DNA from: Dipteronia dyeriana
Lineage: Eukaryota; Streptophyta; Magnoliopsida; Sapindales; Sapindaceae
Reading direction: 5' to 3'
Assembly (NCBI GenBank): GCA_032871835.1
Contig: CM065301.1
Coordinates: 28,900,405 to 28,964,404 of the forward strand
DNA length: 64,000 nt
Part shown: piece after piece, positions 58,201 through 64,000 of the stretch
How the letters are laid out: each line of letters opens with the position of its first letter
Position numbering within the stretch: position 1 is the first letter of the stretch
Made by a program: the position numbers and the translations under genes
The notes under the pieces: model-generated
What the model saw: only the letters and a program-made list of their open reading frames with translations
What the model was told of the DNA's origin: nothing
Databases searched by the model: none

Positions 58201-61200
58201 TTTATATGGTGTGATCTTTTGGCGTCGTTACATATGTTATTGATGGAAAATTTGAAGTGCCTTTTGCTGTGACCATTAGTTAGAAATTTGCACCTGCTTT
58301 TTTTTTGTCCTATTTCTATGTGGTAACTGGCAACGCTCTTTAACTGTACTGGATTGCTACTTAATAGAAGTTGTTATATGATAATTTCATTGTACTTTAT
58401 GCAGCTATCCTTGATGTAATCCTTAGCTGGAAAGCACAGCAGAGCATGTCAATTCATGTAAAGTTGAGATACATTTTAAAGGTTGTTTCTGCTGCTGCTT
58501 GGGTGATAGTGTTACCAGTAACGTATGCCTATACATGGGAGAATCCTCCGGGATTTGCTCAGACCATCAAAAGTTGGTTTGGCAATGGTGCACATTCACC
58601 CTCCTTGTTTATATTGGCCGTTGTTATTTATCTGTCACCAAATATGCTAGCTGGTGTTTTGTTTCTTTTCCCCTTCATTCGACGATTCCTGGAGAGATCG
58701 AACTATAGGATTGTAATGCTCATGATGTGGTGGTCACAGGTTTGAAGTCTTTCTTTTTAGTAACCTTTTACTTTCTATCTGGTTAGACAAGCATTGTGTT
58801 GCAGATATTTTGACTAAAACAGAAACACTGCATATTGTTTGCGTCATTGGTTCATTTATGTGTATGCTTTGCACCTTGCAGCCTCGGCTTTATGTTGGGA
58901 GGGGAATGCATGAAAGCGCATTTTCTCTCTTCAAGTAAGAAATTATTGTTCCACTGATGGTTGAACTGTTTCTTGAATCTAATTGTTAGCAATATTTAAT
59001 TTCTGAATTTTTTGTTTCCTTTTTTTTTTTTTGAGATTTTCAGGTATACAATGTTTTGGGTTCTTCTAATAGTTACAAAGTTGGCATTTAGTTACTATAT
59101 TGAGGTTTGTCTCTTTTTTTTTACCATATGAACTGCCGTTCGTTCATTCTGTTGGTAATCAATAATTAGATAACCCAAAACTATATATGCATTCAAAGAT
59201 GATGCTAAGTCAAAAGAGGATTGTGGTTGAGGTAGTGATGAAGCTGTTAATCTAAGGTGCCCCAAATTTATTTGTTCTGGCAAAATATTGATTTGGTTTT
59301 ACTGAACTGGTGTAACAAAATTCAAATTATGCTCTTATAGAATGAGATTCGATATTTTTTACTCATTCTAACAATTCTGTTTTGGTTTGCAGATAAAACC
59401 TTTAGTGGGTCCGACCAAAAGTGTCATGAATGTTCAGATAACTAATTTCCATTGGCATGAATTCTTCCCTCGTGGTAATGAAAAAATTGATGTGTTCTAC
59501 TTTTATATCTCACCTGTGTAACAGAAGGGGGGATATTTATAATTTTCTTGTTTGCTTGGCAGCAAAGAACAATATTGGCGTTGTGATTGCTCTCTGGTCT
59601 CCAATTATCCTTGTATGAGTCATGCTTGTTTTGTGTTATCTGTCTGTTTGATTTTGCTAGTATAATGTAACTTATAATACACATTTCTTTTTTTTTTAGG
59701 TTTATTTTATGGATGCCCAGATTTGGTATGCTATATTCTCTACTATATTTGGAGGCATTTATGGTGCATTTCGCCGCCTTGGAGAGGTTCGTGGAACTCA
59801 ATTCAATCGCTAAATTCTATATAGAGTTCTATATTCATGTTTCTTGTTATAATGTTATTTCTATTTTATATTTTTTTCTTTCCAGTCAGTGAGTTCATGA
59901 AATTACGTATCTTTGCACTAGATATATTCAGAATGCATTCTGTGATGATTGTATTAGAATGCTGGCAATTAATTACACTTTCCTCAGTTGCACAATGGGT
60001 AAATATAGAATTGTGTATTTTAACATTGATGAAATCCTACAAACAGAAAGTTTCCTCCCACCCCCTCCCCGGGTTTTCGTTATTAACAAAACCTATACAG
60101 TGGAAGATAATAAGTTGCTTTATCTTCTTGGGTGTCAAGATGTTGTTCATCTAACTTATTTTGTTCATTCCAGATTCGGACATTAGGAATGCTGAGATCT
60201 CGTTTTCAATCACTGCCTGGTGCTTTCAATGCCTCTTTAATTCCTGAGGAGAGGAGTGAGCCAAAGAAGAAAGGATTGAGGGCCACTTTGTCTCGCAACT
60301 TTGCTGAGGTTGAACTTTTGCCACATATTAACTGGAATTTGCAATTGCTTCATAATTTTGTTTTAAAAGTTCGTTGAAGAGCCCTTGCCTCAAATATGCA
60401 CATCTTAGCAGATTCCATCATCAAACAAAGAACAAGAGGCTGCAAGATTTGCTCAATTGTGGAACAAAATAATTAGTAGTTTCAGAGAGGAAGATTTTAT
60501 AAGCGACAGGTATGTGGTGTTTCTATCTCTAACGTTTTCTGTTTTGTGCGTGTCTGAATCTTATTTATGCTGTTTATATTGTTATGTACTGAACTTGATT
60601 TCTTTTCCATTTTTAGGGAAATGGACCTGTTGCTTGTTCCATATTGGGCTGATCGTGATTTGGACCTTATTCAGTGGCCTCCATTTTTACTTGCTAGCAA
60701 AGTTTGTGTTGCCATACTTTCTTTAAAAGTTGTTAAAACTTGTTGTTGAGATATTAACATGTTTCTACTTTGTAGATCCCAATAGCGTTAGACATGGCCA
60801 AGGACAGCAATGGTAAGGACCGGGAGCTGAAAAAGAGAATTGAAGCGGACAATTACATGTCCTGTGCTGTTCAGGAATGCTATGCTTCATTTAGGAACAT
60901 CATCTATTTCTTGGTTCAAGGAAACCGTGAAAAACAGTATGTTATGATTCAATTTTCATGATGCACTTCAATTGGTTAAGATTGATGTGAGGTCACAAGT
61001 ACTGTTTTCTGATCCAATTCATATTTATGTTTGTGCTGATGATTTATTCAGGGTTATAGGGGACATATTTTCTGAAGTTGACAAACATATAGAAGCTGGT
61101 GATCTAATTAGTGAATGCAAAATGAGTGCTCTTCCCAGCCTCTATGACCTCTTTGTGAAACTAATAATATATTTGGTAAATTAATGTATTCTAGTATGGA

Positions 61201-63483
61201 ATTATTTTAGTTACAGTTGAATTGGGTATGATGCATATTCCTAAATTGATTGGTTTGATATCTGCAGCTAGCTAATAAACCGGAGGACAGGGATTCTGTT
61301 GTAATTCTTTTCCAGGACATGCTGGAGGTTGTAACTAGGGATATAATGATGGAGGATCATATATCCAGGTGTGGCATCGCAATCTGTTTGTCTCAAGAAC
61401 ATCTGTATTCCGATATCTTTCTCATGGATTTGTCTTTTTCTTGAATAGTTTGGTCGACTCGACTCATGGTGTATCAGGGTATGAAGGGACAGTTCCTCTT
61501 GAAAAACAGTTATTTGCTTCTTCTGGAGCTATTAAGTTTCCAATTGAACCAGTAACAGAAGCTTGGAAAGAGAAGGTGGGTCTCATTAACTTCAATAATA
61601 GTAGATGATGTAGTTGTTTATCATCTTCTCTATACCTCTTTGTTGTTTGTGCCAGATCAAACGGCTTTTTCTATTGCTTACTACAAAGGAATCTGCTATG
61701 GATGTGCCATCCAACTTAGAAGCTAGGAGACGTATTTCTTTCTTCTCGAATTCATTGTTCATGGTCATGCCTAATGCACCTAAAGTTCGCAACATGCTCT
61801 CTTTCTCGTAAGCTTTCTTCTGATTCACTTTGGCATGACTTTGCTTTTTTATTCTAATCGGTTATACATCTCCATGAGTAGCTTTCTTCTGATTCACTTT
61901 GGCATGACTTTGCTTTTTTATTCTAATCGGTAATACATCTCCATGAGTCAAACAAATCAAACTACTTTTTTCTTTTCTGCTATGCAGTAAATCTCAGGGA
62001 ATTTCTCTTTTGTTACCTTTTTTTGGTAGTGCACATTATTAGTTCTCTTGTGATACACCCATCATATCACATGAGCAAGATCTAGATTAGAGAATTTGAG
62101 AATATTGGAATTCATTAAACTTGAGTCCTAATTTTCATCGGATACTGCAAGCATAATGATATGACTTGAAAGAGTAAATCTTATAAATTGGCTGTTGTCG
62201 TTATGCATGAGTAGGTGCATGGGGAGGGTAGGTGGATTTGTGGTGTTGTCTGTATGCATGCTTTTAATGTAATTGTAGAGGCTAGATGTTGGAGTCCAAA
62301 AGTTGCGGGAATGTAGCAAAGGTATACCAAACTAGTTTCCAGAAAATTTGATTTCTTTATGAATTTCTGGTGATGGACATATTTCTCTGTTACATTATTG
62401 ACTTACAAAGTATATACACTAATTTATCCTTAATATGTGAGTTGTATGTGTATACTTTATGAAGTTATGATGTATTAAAGATATCTTATTCTTAGTTTTA
62501 TGTGATGCTTATGCCATATGTATCATGCATTTTGATTGCATTTTTTTTTTCTTTATCTTTCGAGTATTACCTCTTGAATTCTAGAATGTTGTACATCAGA
62601 ATAAACAGTGGGATTTTCATAATTTCTTGTTAGAAATATCATATCCATGTCTATGAGAAGCCAAATGTTTTATTGATTGTCAAACTTTCCACATTATTAT
62701 CATATTTTTTTCTAGAAAATTGGACTTATGACAGTCTTAATATTACGATGTCATTAGCCGGATAATGTGCTGTAGTCTTTCTGTATAGAAGTCGGATTTA
62801 ATTATTCATTATTGCATGGATTTCTGATGTAATAACTTTTCCTGTAGTGTTTTAACTCCCTACTACACTGAGGATGTTCTCTTCTCCTTGCATGATTTGG
62901 AAGAGCCAAATGAAGATGGTGTTTCAATCCTTTTTTATCTTCAAAAGATCTTTCCAGGTTTATTTTTCGCTCCTATCGGTTGCCTCGATGTATTTGTGTT
63001 CTCATTGCCTTGAAATGTGATCTGCCATCGGTTCCAATTCACCTTGAAACAATATGCAGATGAATGGAGTAACTTTCTTGAGCGGGTGAAATGCTCTGAA
63101 GAAGATATTAAAGAACAATTATCTGGTGAATTAGAAGAACACCTTCGTCTTTGGGCATCATATAGGGGACAAACTTTAACCAGAACTGGTATTGTCTCTC
63201 TGTCTCCTTTTGTGTTATATCTGATATAGTGTGGACTTGTATCACACCAGGTTTATTTCTCAACATGATTCCTTGCCTTACTAGACTAAAACTTATTACA
63301 AATTTCAGTAAGAGGTATGATGTACTATCGGAAGGCTTTGGAGCTTCAGGCTTTTCTTGATATGGCCAAACATGAAGGTACCTACTGATCTACTCTCTCA
63401 ACTGAAAGAACACAGTAGTTGAATCTTTGCTCATTAGTATAACTTGTTTCTTGCATTGTAATATGCATGCGTACTTGTGTGTT

Positions 63484-63520
<37 letters not shown>

Positions 63521-63918
63521 GTATCTTATATTTGGTGTGGACATTTGTATGATTTTTGTATGGTTTGGATAATTGGTTGCTGAAGCACAAAACAATTGTG
63601 GACATCCACACTAGATAATGACTATATATAGACATAAAATAAAATCTTTCCTTTTCTTTTCCTATAAATTATTGTTAATCAATAAATAATTGATACTTTT
63701 GTTACCTGGTTTGATTACAATACCTGCTTAGATTTGATGGAAGGCTACAAAGCTGTAGAATTAAACACAGACGACAACAAAGGTGAAAGGTCATTATTGA
63801 CACAGTGCCAAGCAGTTGCTGATATGAAATTTACATATGTGGTTTCATGCCAACAATATGGTATTCACAAACGATCTGGCGATGCTCGTGCACAAGACAT
63901 TCTGAGGCTGATGACAAC
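49782..63918 (+). CDS. CALS3: Callose synthase (1,3-beta-glucan synthase), CALS3/GSL12-like, N-terminal 1254 residues
   Basis: Makes callose (1,3-beta-glucan) from UDP-glucose at the plasma membrane; the CALS1/2/3 clade acts at plasmodesmata, cell plates or phloem. I built 32 coding exons, all GT-AG and phase-consistent, giving 1254 codons of the roughly 1950 usual; the gene continues past the window. The N-terminus has [15 protein letters not shown] and [19 protein letters not shown]. The Vta1-like region is at about residues 60-215, the FKS1-type domain at about 315-430 ([15 protein letters not shown]), membrane segments at about 480-760 (for example [15 protein letters not shown]), and the glucan synthase domain starts near residue 1060 ([14 protein letters not shown]). 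No in-frame stop or shift was found, so the gene appears functional as far as seen. CALS3 is the closest I recall; CALS1 or CALS2 orthology is not excluded. Confidence 0.93.
52229..52275. repeat. CALS3: Poly-C run of 47 bases in intron 6
   Basis: Uninterrupted C between the donor at 52166 and the acceptor at 52314. It does not touch the exon borders. Such long C runs are rare in plant DNA; the one at 1779-1798 is shorter. Length may be unreliable. Confidence 0.9.
52624..52728 (+). repeat. 105-bp near-perfect hairpin in intron 7
   Basis: Arms begin ATCGGTTCCTTGCATGTGG on the left and, reversed, read the same from the right, extending to about 31 paired bases; as RNA the two mismatches would be G-U pairs. 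The loop is about 40 bases. It lies on the sense strand of the callose synthase transcript. It could be a small Stowaway-like MITE (AT-rich flanks, possible TA duplicate) or a miRNA-like foldback. Confidence 0.8.
53897..54788 (-). mobile_element. Copia (Ty1-type) deletion derivative with perfect TSD, in intron 8
   Basis: Flanked by GTGAT at 53892-53896 and 54789-54793. On the minus strand: an 84-bp truncated 5' LTR (54788-54705), then directly the 3' end of pol, then a polypurine stretch, then a 191-bp 3' LTR (54087-53897). The LTRs begin TGTTGGGATTCTTT on the element strand and end CA. Most of the internal region has been deleted. The two LTR pieces differ at few positions, so the insertion is fairly young. 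Confidence 0.92.
54095..54682 (-). pseudogene. Copia RNase H fragment
   Basis: A 195-codon open frame, the C-terminus of Ty1/copia pol. It has the RNase H motifs [29 protein letters not shown] and [13 protein letters not shown], and the closing [11 protein letters not shown]. Integrase and reverse transcriptase are absent apart from the RT tail ([19 protein letters not shown]). As a fragment it cannot support transposition alone. Confidence 0.92.
57895..58230 (+). repeat. LTR/primer-site-like remnant in intron 14
   Basis: GGCGTCAACA at 58061-58070, followed by ATTGGCGTTAGAATAAGG, copies the LTR-end plus primer-site junction of Tat element A (CGTCAACA, then ATTGGCACTAGAATAAGG). The words TTTTGGCGTC or TTTGGCGTC recur near 58057, 58165 and 58198. 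Upstream DNA does not resemble the LTRs in this window, so it would be another family or a scrambled remnant. Confidence 0.5.
61811..61948. repeat. CALS3: 69-bp tandem duplication in intron 28
   Basis: AGCTTTCTTCTGATTCACTT starts at 61811 and again at 61880; the two 69-bp units differ at very few bases. The first begins four bases after the exon donor, so the duplication carries part of the 5' intron sequence. Confidence 0.95.
63481..63521. repeat. CALS3: (GT)n(AT)n microsatellite in intron 31
   Basis: A GTGT run merging into ATAT, well inside the intron between exons 31 and 32. Confidence 0.9.
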
Positions 63919-64000
63919 GTATGTGTTGCAATATCTTCAAAACTTTGAATTGGCCGTTATTTTGTTGTTTATGATTGATTTTTATATTTGGGTTTAATTT

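Larger units (their letters stand above)
58405..63918 (+). other. CALS3: Exons 15-32 of the callose synthase gene
   Basis: Coding exons: 58405-58739, 58882-58934, 59044-59104, 59393-59474, 59563-59612, 59700-59786, 60174-60308, 60412-60509, 60617-60701, 60776-60936, 61052-61175, 61268-61368, 61449-61575, 61656-61807, 62848-62957, 63060-63188, 63309-63377, 63732-63918. Exon 22 starts [17 protein letters not shown]; at this junction the protein is several residues shorter than the CALS3 I recall, so the acceptor at 60411 is the least certain. The donor after 63918 (AC|GTATGT) leads into an intron that runs off the window. Confidence 0.87.

Overview
The window is nuclear DNA of a flowering plant, most likely a eudicot. 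It is AT-rich and full of transposons, and it carries one intron-rich cellular gene whose encoded protein closely resembles angiosperm callose synthases. No bacterial-type genes, rRNA, tRNA or CRISPR arrays were seen. I cannot name the species.

Layout. Bases 1-8700 are a patchwork of repeats: a copia-like LTR remnant, an unpaired 2.07-kb LTR (3553-5619, minus), a 632-bp hAT-like MITE made of TTTCGG tracts, and another terminal-inverted-repeat element. Bases 8701-20656 are a complete but decayed Ty3/gypsy element of Tat type (element A, plus strand), with two LTRs of about 0.9 kb and a perfect ATTGT target duplication. Bases 20657-31501 hold no recognisable cellular gene: two hAT-like MITEs, a palindromic module array, and unassigned AT-rich repeat DNA. 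Bases 31502-43812 are a second member of the same Tat family in the opposite orientation (element B, minus strand), with one LTR truncated. A foldback element at 44414-45909 has a solo LTR of the same family in its loop. A hAT-like MITE (46158-46739) and a minisatellite-bearing element (47770-48671) follow.

From about 48.9 kb to the right edge lies the only convincing host gene: the 5' part of a callose synthase of the CALS1/2/3 clade, closest to CALS3 (GSL12). I could assign 32 coding exons, all with GT-AG borders and consistent phase, encoding about 1254 residues. The Vta1-like N-terminal domain, the FKS1-type domain, the first membrane block and the start of the glucan synthase domain are present. 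The C-terminal part lies beyond the window. The introns carry a deletion-derivative copia element with a perfect TSD, a miRNA-like or MITE hairpin, an LTR/PBS-like junction and a 47-base poly-C run.

The most interesting biology is inside the Tat elements. Each carries, antisense to gag-pol, a multi-exon gene with a domain resembling the plant 'putative gypsy type transposon' family (PF04195) followed by a coiled coil. Its two short introns sit at matching positions in both copies. The LTRs share a reiterated CCCGAGT motif, and the post-pol spacers hold tandem repeats. Both gag-pol copies are broken, with different catalytic residues lost in each.
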